The notes under the pieces are model-generated. The model was not told the origin of the DNA. It made no database searches and saw nothing but the letters and a program-made list of their open reading frames with translations. Of a stretch of DNA of 64,000 nt, positions 43,628 through 48,330 are shown piece by piece (position 1 is the first letter of the stretch; each line of letters opens with the position of its first letter). Source of the DNA: Notamacropus eugenii (Eukaryota; Chordata; Mammalia; Diprotodontia; Macropodidae). Both the position numbers and the translations under genes were made by a program. The DNA lies in contig NC_092879.1 in NCBI RefSeq assembly GCF_028372415.1, forward strand, positions 101,471,828 through 101,535,827. The letters run 5' to 3'.

Positions 43628-44364
43628 CCGCCTCTGTCTCTGTCTCTATCTCTGTCTCTCTTTGTCTCTGTCTCTGCCTCTCTCTCTCTCTGTCTCTCTT
43701 TCTCTCTCTCTCTGTCTCTCTGTCTCTCTTTCCCTTTCTGTCTATCTCTCTCTCTGTCTCTCTCTCCTGAAGCTTGATCTCTTGCCAGCATCAGAGGTTG
43801 AGGAAAGTCAGTGTCACTGGGGGTGGGAAGGAAATCTGGGGTCTCCATCAAGGGCATAAGGGGGAGTGGGGAGGGAGGGAGAGAAAGGGACAGAGCACTG
43901 GGAGGGTCAAAGACTTGGAGTTGGAAGAGACAACAGTGGCCACCCAACCTCCTCATTTCACAGTGGAAGAAACTGAGGCCCAGGGAGGTCAAGGGACTCG
44001 CTCCCCTTTTAGTAGTCAAGCTAGGATTTGAACCTAGGCCCTCAGCCTCCAAAGCAGACCTGGTGGATGGCCACTCCTAGCCCTGCCCCCTCTGCCTCCC
44101 TCCTCAGGCACACTCACCTCCTGGGTGGTTATCTTCATTCTGCCTATCAACAGCGCCCTGAACCCTGTCCTCTACACCATCACCACGACACCCTTCCAGG
44201 AGAGACTGAAGCAATGTCTGCAGCGAGAGACTCATTCTCTCCCCTCCTCCCAATCCACAGGCCCGAGCTTCTCCCTGGTGCCCCTCCAAGCCACTAATGC
44301 CAGAGACCTGGCGAGCCCAGCAGGCCGGCAGGCTGGGAGGACCGTGTTTGAGTCTCAGAACTGA
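2384..44364 (+). CDS. Relaxin-family peptide receptor, RXFP1/RXFP2 class (probable RXFP2-like paralogue), 18 exons
   Basis: Plasma-membrane class A GPCR with an ectodomain that binds relaxin/INSL3-type hormones; RXFP1 and RXFP2 of this family couple mainly to cAMP. Joining 18 exons with GT/AG sites and agreeing phases gives 2,244 nt, that is 747 residues plus stop, close to the roughly 755 of human RXFP1/2. Order: signal peptide 1-31; six-cysteine LDLa 33-68; linker 69-98; LRR N-cap 99-135; ten LRRs 136-376; hinge about 377-406; seven-helix domain about 407-680; cytoplasmic tail. GPCR marks: GN in helix 1, LEKY at the DRY position, CWLP in helix 6, NPVLY in helix 7, and the helix 3/ECL2 cysteine pair (SSQC, GVCF). 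Some segments agree with RXFP1 ([26 protein letters not shown]), others with RXFP2 ([19 protein letters not shown]). This favours the third paralogue, known from non-placental vertebrates as I recall. No stop, frameshift or broken splice site is seen, so the gene looks functional. Orthology needs a tree. Confidence 0.9.
3200..3400. repeat. GA-rich low-complexity tract with (GACA) units
   Basis: Purine-rich with GAGACAGACA-like units. Confidence 0.8.
3800..4000 (-). mobile_element. MIR-type CORE-SINE, antisense
   Basis: ACAAATGAGGAAACTGAGGC, CCAAATTTGAACTAGGGGCC. Confidence 0.7.
4085..4266. mobile_element. hAT-like palindromic non-autonomous DNA transposon
   Basis: TGGCCCTCTAGGTCCTCAAG near 4122 is mirrored by GAGGACCTAGAAGGCCA near 4239-4255, and CCCTTTGACTGAATCC is mirrored by CAGTCAAAGGG. 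GGGGAACCTG at the left is a hAT-style inverted end; the matching right end is lost. A second copy is at 51838. Confidence 0.65.
4262..4385 (-). mobile_element. MIR-type fragment, antisense
   Basis: CATCCTCATTTTGCAGATGT then GGAAATGAGGCTGAGAGAAA. Confidence 0.55.
4770..4900 (+). mobile_element. MIR-type fragment, sense
   Basis: GTGAGTTCTAATCTCAACTC and GTCTCCTCATCTGAGTGAGG. Confidence 0.5.
7209..7250. repeat. (GT)n microsatellite
   Basis: Perfect run of about 20 units. Confidence 0.9.
7515..7665. repeat. Purine tract (GGAA-rich)
   Basis: About 150 nt almost wholly A/G on the plus strand, 90 bp before a matching pyrimidine tract. Confidence 0.9.
7757..7957. repeat. Pyrimidine tract (TTCC-rich)
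   Basis: About 200 nt almost wholly C/T, complementary in composition to the purine tract at 7515. Confidence 0.9.
10035..10275 (+). mobile_element. MIR-type CORE-SINE, sense, near full length
   Basis: CTTAGGAAGACCTGGTTTCA, CCTCAATTTGCCCATCTGTA, GTGAGGTTCAAATGAGAG, TTAAGTGCTTTGCAAATC. Confidence 0.7.
10370..10898 (-). mobile_element. L2 LINE ORF2 fragment (reverse-transcriptase region), left part
   Basis: The minus-strand frame at 10740-10381 reads [24 protein letters not shown], the CR1/L2-clade reverse-transcriptase motif before the YADD box, then [12 protein letters not shown]. The YADD position reads YGNY, so it is dead. The same L2 continues after the HAL1-like insertion at 13578. Confidence 0.75.
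10899..13564 (+). mobile_element. HAL1-like (half-L1) LINE with ORF1 remnant, no ORF2
   Basis: A LINE-1-type 5' region (10899-11400) is followed by an ORF1 remnant. This has coiled-coil-rich stretches rich in Glu/Lys/Gln at 11584-11799 and 11834-12019, then an RNA-binding-domain-like part to about 12600. It passes directly into a purine-rich 3' UTR ending in AATAAATAAATT and an A-rich tail. No endonuclease or reverse-transcriptase ORF2 lies between, which is the definition of a half-L1. The ORF1 frame is broken several times. The 13-bp duplication AAAGAAAAACATT at 10886-10898 and 13565-13577 shows a single insertion event, into an L2. The family name is from memory of marsupial HAL1 elements. 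Confidence 0.75.
13578..13860 (-). mobile_element. L2 LINE fragment, right part split off by the HAL1-like insertion
   Basis: Antisense L2 sequence (AAGAGCAGTGCCAGTTGAAG and onward) resumes where the left part stops, directly after the second copy of the 13-bp target duplication. Confidence 0.6.
14030..15130 (-). mobile_element. Antisense L1 3' end, interrupted by the 7SL copy
   Basis: Typical antisense L1 3' UTR and ORF2 C-terminal sequence. It has CAGCCATTCCCCAGTTGATG, then TTCCACCAACA and TTTAATCTGCATTTCTCTAA, motifs seen in inverse L1 copies of all therians. The same stretch recurs in the longer copy at 48.6-53 kb. It is decayed. Confidence 0.75.
14403..14594 (-). pseudogene. 7SL (SRP) RNA retropseudogene, 5'-truncated
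   Basis: The reverse complement reads like the 3' half of 7SL RNA: GGTTGCC, then GGTGAACC, CCAGGTC, GCAGGT, CTGAT.AGTA.TGGGA, GCCACTGCACT, CAGCCTGGG, GAGAC..GTCTC, then an A8 tail. It includes the S-domain segment that Alu-type SINEs lack, so it is a copy of 7SL itself and not an Alu. It is flanked by a perfect 10-bp target-site duplication, CTTAATCCAT at 14393-14402 and 14595-14604, the mark of L1-driven retrotransposition. About 25-30 nt are missing near its 5' end, and it is too degraded to be a working SRP RNA gene. Confidence 0.85.
15419..15574 (+). CDS. RXFP-like exon 2 (LDLa module)
   Basis: Acceptor TTTCCTCAG at 15418, donor GTGAGG at 15575, phase 1 on both sides. It encodes the end of the signal peptide and a complete LDL-receptor class A module (residues 33-68) with six cysteines, the calcium-loop residues of [11 protein letters not shown], and the N-glycosylation site NTT that matches the one in RXFP1. 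LDLa is the tethered activator found only in RXFP1/2-type receptors among GPCRs. The positions known as Leu7, Tyr9 and Lys17 in RXFP1 read Leu, Gln, Ile here. Confidence 0.95.
15893..15982 (+). CDS. RXFP-like exon 3 (LDLa-LRR linker)
   Basis: Thirty residues, phase 1 to phase 1, acceptor CCTTCTAG, donor GTGAGT. It begins VDSSGW, parallel to the GDNNGW of the RXFP1 linker, and ends in a cysteine (LQEC) that starts the LRR N-cap. In RXFP1 this linker takes part in relaxin binding and activation. Here it is more basic and otherwise diverged. Confidence 0.9.
16320..16495 (-). mobile_element. WSINE1-like SINE, 3' part, antisense
   Basis: Begins TGTTTGTCCGTTCTCAAAGA, the reverse complement of the 3' end of the SINE at 50648, and continues with the complement of its core (TGTGCAAGGTCACCAGC). 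Confidence 0.7.
16695..16825 (+). mobile_element. tRNA-derived SINE, 5' part
   Basis: AGCAGCTAGGTGGCACAGTG, then GAGTTCAAATCTGACC and GTGTGACCCTGGGCAAGTCA. It has the same head as the SINE at 50648 but ends before the long 3' tail. Confidence 0.75.
17390..17545 (+). mobile_element. MIR-type CORE-SINE, sense
   Basis: GAGCCTGGACCTTGGTTCAA, GGCAAGACACTGAAGCTCTC, GGCAATGGACCCTTCCAACT. Confidence 0.65.
18430..18640 (-). mobile_element. MIR-type CORE-SINE, antisense
   Basis: CTCACTTTTCAGATGAGGAA, ACTGAGGCTAAAAGAGG, CCAAGGTCACATAG. Confidence 0.65.
19217..19298 (+). repeat. Inverted repeat B, left arm (82 bp)
   Basis: Matches the reverse complement of 19569-19650 at 80 of 82 positions without gaps, in intron 3. 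The segment starts AAGTCCCAACTCTGCTGC. Confidence 0.95.
19569..19650 (-). repeat. Inverted repeat B, right arm (82 bp)
   Basis: Partner of 19217-19298 with a 270-bp spacer. The match is so high that the duplication must be recent. Confidence 0.95.
19716..19812. repeat. (GA)n / (GACA)n microsatellite
   Basis: GA run with interspersed CA steps. Confidence 0.9.
20350..20461 (+). CDS. RXFP-like exon 4 (LRR N-terminal cap)
   Basis: 112 nt that shift phase from 1 to 2, as needed for the LRR exon series that follows. It encodes [19 protein letters not shown], the cysteine cap seen in RXFP1 as CLCQGLELDC, then an N-glycosylation site (NVS). Acceptor ATTCCCAG, donor GTGAGT. Confidence 0.9.
20913..20984 (+). 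CDS. RXFP-like exon 5 (LRR 1)
   Basis: 72 nt, phase 2 to 2; one leucine-rich repeat ([11 protein letters not shown]...FQSLEGL). Acceptor TTATCTACAG, donor GTGAGT. Confidence 0.95.
21385..21800 (-). mobile_element. L2 LINE 3' fragment, antisense
   Basis: AATGATCTTTCATTAAGGTG, then GAGCCCTGAAGGCGCTTACA matches the inverse L2 tail. The rest is weaker. Confidence 0.5.
22100..24480. other. Unassigned intronic stretch, probably decayed repeats
   Basis: Intron 5 sequence without a recognised family. From 23.0 kb it becomes AT-rich with LINE-like composition. A 91-codon minus-strand frame at 24482-24207 and a 64-codon one at 22408-22214 have no motif I know. An RTE- or L1-derived origin is possible but not shown. 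Confidence 0.4.
24540..25250 (+). mobile_element. L2 LINE 3' end, sense
   Basis: A long, well-kept L2 tail: CAAAGCCCTCCACAACCTGG, CCATGCCTGGAATGCTCTCC, TAGAATATGAGCTTCTTGAG, then TAGGTACTTACTAAATGC. Confidence 0.85.
25300..25470 (-). mobile_element. MIR-type CORE-SINE, antisense
   Basis: ACAAATGAGATAACTAAGGC, AGTTAGGATTTGAACTTGGG. It lies just upstream of the LRR 2 exon. Confidence 0.65.
25541..25612 (+). CDS. RXFP-like exon 6 (LRR 2)
   Basis: 72 nt, phase 2 to 2; repeat [15 protein letters not shown]...LRKL. Acceptor GTCCATCAG, donor GTGAGT. Confidence 0.95.
26045..26116 (+). CDS. RXFP-like exon 7 (LRR 3)
   Basis: 72 nt, phase 2 to 2; repeat [15 protein letters not shown]...LEWL, close to LSHNRITFLKPGVF of RXFP1. 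Acceptor TGACCCCAG, donor GTGAGT. Confidence 0.95.
26410..26481 (+). CDS. RXFP-like exon 8 (LRR 4)
   Basis: 72 nt, phase 2 to 2; repeat [15 protein letters not shown]...LYFL. Acceptor TCTCTCCAG, donor GTGAGT. A 6.7-kb intron follows. Confidence 0.95.
26770..27020 (-). mobile_element. L2 LINE 3' fragment, antisense
   Basis: GAGCACAAGGAGCTCACAGT and GAGCCGAGCCTTGAAGGAGG are inverse L2 tail phrases. Confidence 0.55.
27030..29260. other. Intron 8, part without a recognised element
   Basis: Apart from a MIR fragment near 28.75 kb and possible L2 remains at 27.4-27.8 kb, I see no gene, RNA or clear repeat here. Confidence 0.4.
28720..28850 (-). mobile_element. MIR-type fragment, antisense
   Basis: GGCAGAGTCAGAATTCAAAC then CCAGGGCCC, the inverse MIR end. 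Confidence 0.5.
29265..29500 (-). mobile_element. MIR-type CORE-SINE, antisense, near full length
   Basis: TTCACAACAACCCTGGGAGG, TACTGTTGAGGAAACTGAGG, GGCTGGATTGGAACTCATTT, CTTCCTGACTCC. Confidence 0.75.
29690..30720. mobile_element. Several L2 fragments in both orientations
   Basis: Sense L2 at about 29700-29995 (TATAAACTCCAGGGGCTCCC), antisense tail at about 30005-30130 (CCCTGCCCTCAAGGAACTTG), antisense body at 30440-30580 (GAGCAGGGGAGTGACTTGAT), and a further antisense tail from 30600. Confidence 0.6.
31635..32060. repeat. 420-bp GGGA-rich purine tract
   Basis: Tandem G-run units (GGGAGGGGGAGAG, GACAGGG) with several internal near-copies, in intron 8. Confidence 0.9.
32205..32460 (-). 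mobile_element. MIR-type CORE-SINE, antisense, near full length
   Basis: TTACAACAACCCTTGGAGGG, ACAGAGGAGGAAACTGAGGC, GGTCACACAGTAAGTGCCTG, CTGGATTTGAACTCAGGTCT. Confidence 0.8.
32610..32830 (-). mobile_element. MIR-type CORE-SINE, antisense, diverged
   Basis: CATTTATATAGAGCTTCAAG, TTTTTACAGATGAGGAAGC. Confidence 0.55.
33150..33224 (+). CDS. RXFP-like exon 9 (LRR 5)
   Basis: 75 nt rather than 72, phase 2 to 2; repeat [19 protein letters not shown], ending LSWL. The same repeat in RXFP1 (LMNNVLTRLPDKPLCQHM) also has 25 residues, so the extra codon is ancestral. Acceptor TTCTGCCAG, donor GTGAGT. Confidence 0.95.
33565..33710 (-). mobile_element. MIR-type CORE-SINE, antisense
   Basis: CCCAAGGTCACACATGTTAG, TAAGTGACAGAGTCGGAATT. 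Confidence 0.65.
34125..34260 (+). mobile_element. MIR-type fragment, sense
   Basis: GATGCAGTGGAAACAACACT, CCTTGGGTTCAAATCTTACC. Confidence 0.55.
34372..34443 (+). CDS. RXFP-like exon 10 (LRR 6, ligand-contact acidic pair)
   Basis: 72 nt, phase 2 to 2. It opens with LDLERN, placing Asp258 and Glu260 at the positions of the relaxin-contacting Asp231/Glu233 pair of human RXFP1. Acceptor CTTCCCACAG, donor GTAAGT. Confidence 0.95.
34810..35093. repeat. (CATC)n tetranucleotide repeat, imperfect
   Basis: About 280 bp of CATCCATC/CACCCATC units in intron 10. Confidence 0.9.
36125..36250 (-). mobile_element. MIR-type fragment, antisense
   Basis: TCATTCCCATTTGACTCTCA, then CCCCAGGGCTCCTGACTT. Confidence 0.45.
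36530..36660 (+). mobile_element. L2 LINE 3' end, sense
   Basis: TTAGAATATGAGCTTCATG, CTCCTGGCATACAATGAGTG, CTCAATAAATGCTTCATGAC: the end of L2. Confidence 0.7.
36836..36907 (+). CDS. RXFP-like exon 11 (LRR 7)
   Basis: 72 nt, phase 2 to 2; repeat [15 protein letters not shown]...LVEL. Its last full codon, Glu304, matches ligand-contact Glu277 of RXFP1. Acceptor CTCCTTCCAG, donor GTGAGT. Confidence 0.95.
37179..37250 (+). CDS. RXFP-like exon 12 (LRR 8)
   Basis: 72 nt, phase 2 to 2; repeat [15 protein letters not shown]...LQML. Its first full codon is Asp306, matching ligand-contact Asp279 of RXFP1. Acceptor TCCCTGCAG, donor GTGAGT. Confidence 0.95.
37624..37695 (+). CDS. RXFP-like exon 13 (LRR 9)
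   Basis: 72 nt, phase 2 to 2; repeat [18 protein letters not shown]...LHSL, like LSYNPIQKIQANQFDYL in RXFP1. It contains an N-glycosylation site (NIS). Acceptor CCACTCACAG, donor GTAAGT. Confidence 0.95.
37765..37870 (-). mobile_element. MIR-type fragment, antisense
   Basis: CACTTGAAGAAACTGAGGCC, ATGACTCCAATTCCAAGATT. It lies between the LRR 9 and LRR 10 exons. Confidence 0.5.
37985..38056 (+). CDS. RXFP-like exon 14 (LRR 10)
   Basis: 72 nt, phase 2 to 2; repeat [18 protein letters not shown]...NLSHM, very close to SLEGIEISNIQQRMFRPL in RXFP1, with the same NLS glycosylation site. Acceptor CTCACTTCAG, donor GTGAGA. Confidence 0.95.
38520..38770 (-). mobile_element. MIR-type CORE-SINE, antisense, near full length
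   Basis: GGCTAGCATTTATGTAGCAT, CTTCACAACAAACCTGGGAG, CAGTTCAGGAAACTGAGGCA, TTTGAACTCAGGTCTCC. Confidence 0.75.
38885..40620 (-). mobile_element. L2 LINE, about 1.7 kb, antisense
   Basis: It starts at the inverse L2 3' end (CAACAAACATTTACTAGGCA). It runs through CATTCCAGGCATGGGGGTTG, GGGAGTGACATGATCATATC and GGTGTCAAGGATGATACC into the RT region (GAGCCCTGGGGGACCA). It fills most of intron 14. Confidence 0.75.
40801..41030 (+). CDS. RXFP-like exon 15 (hinge and helix 1)
   Basis: 230 nt, phase 2 to 1. It encodes the conserved hinge ([17 protein letters not shown]...[12 protein letters not shown]) and transmembrane helix 1 with GN at 427-428, ending in KCLCC. Acceptor TGCCCTGCAG, donor GTGAGT. 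Confidence 0.97.
41095..41340 (-). mobile_element. MIR-type CORE-SINE, antisense
   Basis: AGTACCTGCTGTGTGCCTAC, CCAGGGTCACACATCTCTTA, GACTCCAGGCCCTGTACTC. Confidence 0.6.
41695..42105 (+). CDS. RXFP-like exon 16 (helices 2-5)
   Basis: 411 nt, phase 1 to 1. It encodes helix 2 ([13 protein letters not shown]), helix 3 with the LEKY motif in place of DRY, helix 4 ([14 protein letters not shown]), extracellular loop 2 with NGVCFPL, and the start of helix 5. Acceptor CCCACCCCAG, donor GTAAGA. Confidence 0.97.
42610..42780 (-). mobile_element. L2 LINE 3' end, antisense, split
   Basis: CAATACATTTATTAAGAGTA, CATATGCCAGGCTCCAGCAC-like text, and CCCTCAAGAAGCGCATTT resemble the inverse L2 tail with an unrelated stretch between. 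Confidence 0.45.
42820..43015. repeat. CA/TA-rich degenerate microsatellite
   Basis: ACATATACATATGTACAT-type sequence in intron 16. Confidence 0.7.
43309..43524 (+). CDS. RXFP-like exon 17 (helices 5-6)
   Basis: 216 nt, phase 1 to 1. It encodes helix 5, intracellular loop 3 (serine/arginine-rich, unlike either RXFP1 or RXFP2) and helix 6 ([19 protein letters not shown]), ending LLQLEIPG. Acceptor GCTGCTGCAG, donor GTGTGC (weaker than its neighbours). Confidence 0.97.
43574..43770. repeat. (CT)n / (CTGT)n pyrimidine microsatellite
   Basis: It begins 50 nt after the exon 17 donor in intron 17. Confidence 0.9.
43925..44080 (-). mobile_element. MIR-type CORE-SINE, antisense
   Basis: TCACAGTGGAAGAAACTGAG, GCTAGGATTTGAACCTAGGC. 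It ends about 30 nt before exon 18. Confidence 0.65.
44108..44364 (+). CDS. RXFP-like exon 18 (helix 7 and C-tail, stop)
   Basis: 257 nt including the TGA stop at 44362-44364. It encodes helix 7 ([19 protein letters not shown]) and a C-terminal tail rich in serine, arginine and alanine that shares no obvious motif with the RXFP1 or RXFP2 tails. Acceptor CTCCTCAG. No AATAAA was found by eye in the next 2 kb, so the 3' end of the transcript is open. Confidence 0.95.
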
Positions 44365-44396
44365 GAGGGGATGACGTGTGGGGGAAAGGGGAGAGA

Positions 44397-44722
44397 GACT
44401 CTGTGCGTGTGTGCGCGTATGTGTGCATGCATGCGTGCATGCATGTATGTGTTGTGTGTGCACAATGTGTGTAAGTATATTCATGCATGTGTGCGCGCAT
44501 GTGTGTGGTGTGTGAATGCATGTATATTGTGTGGGATATGTGCATTGTGTACCTTGCTGTGTGTACATGCATGTACGTGTGTGTTTGTGTGTGACACGTG
44601 CATGTGTGTTATGTGTGAGTGTGTGTGTATTGTGTTGGGTGTGTGCACGTGCATACATGTGGTGTGCATGTGTGCATGTGAATGTGCGTGTGTGTATGTG
44701 TGTGTGTATGTGTGTGTGTAGA
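44397..44722. repeat. (TG)n with ATGC units, about 325 bp
   Basis: It starts 33 nt after the receptor stop codon, so it probably lies in the 3' UTR. Confidence 0.9.
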
Positions 44723-45030
44723 GAGGGTGGAGGGAATCAGGTACCTGGATCAGAGATGGCCCTGACCCTGAGCATGGCCCAGCAACTGGGACCCAAGTGC
44801 TCTAGGTTGAATGAAAGAACACCAAGAACTGCCTTTTTGAGGAGAGGGGGACCTCCCCTTGCCACAGCCCCTCCTCAGCACAGGGATGAGGGGCAAGAGG
44901 GAGGGAGAGGGAGAGGTCGGGCATTGGGACTCCTGAGTTCTGTCTCATCTTGAAGTCATACATGCTCTGGGAGCAAACACTGTTCACCTCAACTTGGAAT
45001 ATGGGAATGAGGATCCAGTCCTGCCCAAAC

Positions 45031-45064
<34 letters not shown>
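45031..45064. repeat. (CA)n microsatellite
   Basis: Perfect CA run of about 17 units. Confidence 0.9.
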
Positions 45065-45065
<1 letters not shown>

Positions 45066-45514
45066 CTGTCTGGAACCATTAAGATAGTGTTTCTTTGGGG
45101 TCCTTTGGGACCCCCCTGGTCCTAGTCCCACTGTCATCAGACCCTATTCCAAAGAGTCTGGTAGGGGATTGGAGAACAAGGGAGCCTTCCCCCCTGACCT
45201 CAGACCCACATCCCAGGGCCACCCCTTTATGGTGGCCCCACAAACCACCCCTGTCAACAAGCAACCCATCCCTCCATTGATCTCCCCACCAGCCACATGG
45301 CCTCCCCTCCCCCATCAGCTTGCTCCACCTTGTCCTCACCTCAGTCCTCCCTTGTTCTCCTACCAAAAATGGGGCAGCCACATGGTGATATTGGATATCT
45401 ATCTACATCTATAGCTATATAGATAGGACTTTTTGGTGGAGAGGTCACAGATGCCCTTTGTACCTCCTACCCCACCTGCCCAATTTCCCATCTTTGGCTC
45501 CCTGGAATGCTCCT

Positions 45515-45610
45515 GACTAGATATGTAAGCTTGTCGTTTCCCTCTCTAGGCCTCAGTTTCCCAAGCCACAGCCTGAGGGGTTGGGCTGGCCTGAGGGTGC
45601 TTCATTTTCT
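45515..45610 (+). mobile_element. MIR-type fragment, sense
   Basis: CCTCTCTAGGCCTCAGTTTC. Confidence 0.45.
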
Positions 45611-46464
45611 TCGGGCTCTCATATTCAGAGAGGTTTGGTTGAAAAAGAAGGAAATTCCGACTGGCCACATATTGTTATGATCAGGTGACCACCAGGGGGT
45701 GCAGTCAAAGCCCTTCTGGACAGATAGAAGAGACTGGAGGGAGGGTTTTTACTAAGCTGGGAACCCTGGTCCCACCATCCAAGGAAATCTTTAGGCCCAG
45801 TTGACCTGCCTGTGGCACCAGGCGGTCATGGCAGTCTCTGAGCCTCCAGATGTGAGCAGGGCCAGTTCTCCCTTGCCTGGGGCATGATTAGCACCCCCTG
45901 TCCCCAAATATCCCTCAGGAAGGTGGGATGGAGAGTCTGAGGCAACCAGTAAGCCCAGGGGACTCTTTTAGAGCACATTCTGAATACATCTGTCTCCAGA
46001 TTTCCCGGTAGTCTTGGAGTCAGAAAGTCTGGGTTTAAATGTGGATTGCCACCTATGTAACTTTAAGCAAGTCCAGCCCCTGCCTTGGTCTCTGTGAAAA
46101 TGGTCTTGTGGGGCCAATCCTCTCTTGACATGTTAGGGGGAAGGAAATGAGGGGACAGAGAAAGTCCCTGGTCTTTACCCCAGATGGGTTCTTCCCTTGA
46201 CTGCCTTGGCATCTGGCCATCAGGGGATACCCTGAGTTCTCCTTTGGGGAGAGGATGGATGGATTCCTTCCAGCCAGGATTCCTCCCTCCATTTCTACAC
46301 CATGGAGCATAATGAAGATGAGAATGAAGAGGGGAAAGCAGCCCCAGCCTAGCCATGGGCAGCAAGGATGGGAAAGGCAGGAACACCCCAGTGACCAGCC
46401 AGAAGAGTCCCTCATCTTCCTGGAATGACTTCTGAAATTGGGCTAGTTCAAGGCCCTTTGACAT

Positions 46465-46570
46465 ACCTACAGTACACATCTACTGTGCACCAGGCACTGG
46501 TAAGTGCTAGGGATGCAAGGGAAAGCAGAAACTAGTCCCTGCTCTCAAGGAGTTCCCACCTTAGTGCCTG
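46465..46570 (-). mobile_element. L2 LINE 3' end, antisense
   Basis: CTACTGTGCACCAGGCACTG followed by GTCCCTGCTCTCAAGGAGTT. Confidence 0.65.
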
Positions 46571-46574
46571 AGAG

Positions 46575-46745
46575 GCATGGGCCTTCTGAGTTTCCCATTC
46601 CCCCTCCCACTCATTACTGTGTGACTTTGAACAAGTGAGGCCATCTCCCTGGGCCTCAGTTTCCCCCTCTGTAAAATGAGAGTGTTGGACTTGACATCCC
46701 CTGGAGTCCCTTTCAGCTCCAGCTTGGTGTATGAGCCCAGGACCC
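46575..46745 (+). mobile_element. MIR-type CORE-SINE, sense
   Basis: ACTGTGTGACTTTGAACAAG, CTGGGCCTCAGTTTCCCCCT, CTGTAAAATGAGAGTGTTGG. Confidence 0.65.
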
Positions 46746-48194
46746 TATTGACCTGGACTTTTTCTTGGCCATCAATGACTTCCTGTCATCCAGGGTCCTG
46801 ATGTGCCTCTCTTGATTAGCCCACACTCCTGCAAGTGGCCCCTGAGTACAAGCCAACAAAGACCAGTACAGAAGGGAAAGGAGCCATTACCCAGCTCCTA
46901 CCCAGCAAAGCAGCTGCCTGCTTTGGAGGCTGGCACCATGCACATGGCTTATCCCCCCAGAGGGACATATGGGATCAGGGAGAGACCCTAGGAACAGCTG
47001 GCATCTTAGCATGTTTGGAATGACCAAAACTGGTCTGTACTATGTGAGGCATTCTCCAAGGTCTGCTTAGCAGCTAAAGCTCAGGGGCCCCCGAAGGCCT
47101 CATCCAGTGTGGGAGCTCCTGAAAATGTGGGAGCAGATGTGAGTCCCCTCCCTCCTGACAAGGGGACCAGCTAGGATTTTCCTTAACTTCATCCTACATT
47201 ACCACCTCCCTGGCTCCAGAACTGTCCATCCTTCCAAATCTACTTCCTGCCGAGTTGGTGTTTAAAACTGTTCCGAGACCCTTTTTGACCTACTGATTTG
47301 GCCTCACCCCAGCCAATCTCTTTTCCCATGATTCCTCATTGTATAAGACGCTTGCCATGTGCCCTCCAGACTCCAGGCAAGTTCCCTCTTCTCCAGGAAA
47401 CATGCCTGGGCCACCAGGGTCCCTAGTGGCCCTAGTAGCTCTCTGTCTAGCAAGCACTCACAAGTGAGCTCACAAATGAGTTCACGGACATTCCAGTCAT
47501 CTCACTAACTAGCTGGACAAGAGCTGTGGAATCCAAGGAGAAAAGCCCAGGCCTCCCCTCCCTGCTCTCAGGACACTCTGGCTCTCTGGCACTGAAAGTA
47601 CTGTCCATCCCAGAGCATTTCTTCTCCCTGAGAACTCCCTTCCTTTCACCCCCAGCCTAGCTCTGCTGGTCTAGGGCTGAAATCCAAGCCCCCCGTGGAG
47701 GAGAGATGTGGCTTTAGCCAAGAGAATACTCTCTCCACCAAATGGAAATCTACGTTGAGGTCTTGGTAGCCAATACCGATGAAGGCAGGATTTTGGAGAG
47801 GCCCAATAGGAGGAGGATAGAGGAGAATGGCCGGACCCTCAGGGTCGGCAGACAAGCATTCCCTTAGGGGGTGAGCTGGAGGCTTCAAGCCCAGTGGGAC
47901 TCCTCCTTCCAAAACCAAAGCCTTCCCCGAAAGCACTTATGGGGCAGGAGGGGCCAGCTCCTCCGGTGTGATGCTCAGACCCTATTCAGAAGTGGCTTGG
48001 GAATTTGTCCTTCCACCTATGGGAGTATTCGTGTGTATGTGAGTTTGGATAGCGAAATGCTTTGCTTCCAGGCAGATGCCTACTTCGAAATCTGTTCACC
48101 AATGCAGATAGGACAGATGCCTGAATCCAGGGAGGGAGAGTTCGACCTTCTGGTGAAAATCAGAGAACGTCAGGGCTAGACGTGGGATATGGGG

Positions 48195-48330
48195 ATTCAG
48201 TGAGTCACCAAGCCCAGATGAAACCCCCGCTGTGTGCTGCACACTGTGCTAAGGGCTGGGGATATAAGGAAAGGCAAAAACATAGCCTCTGCCCTCAAGG
48301 AGCTCCTAGTCTAATGGGGAAGAGGGGAGA
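48195..48330 (-). mobile_element. L2 LINE 3' end, antisense
   Basis: CTGTGCTAAGGGCTGGGGAT, CTGCCCTCAAGGAGCTCCTA. Confidence 0.65.

Larger units (their letters stand above)
44365..48190. other. Intergenic/3' UTR region after the receptor gene
   Basis: Holds a TG microsatellite, a CA run, several MIR and L2 scraps, and otherwise unique sequence. No AATAAA was seen by eye before the one near 48635, so the receptor's polyadenylation site may use a variant signal. Confidence 0.4.

Noticed and set aside
44104-44658. 184-codon minus-strand frame over exon 18 and the TG repeat
   Set aside because: Antisense of the receptor's last exon plus His-Thr repeat; no independent support.
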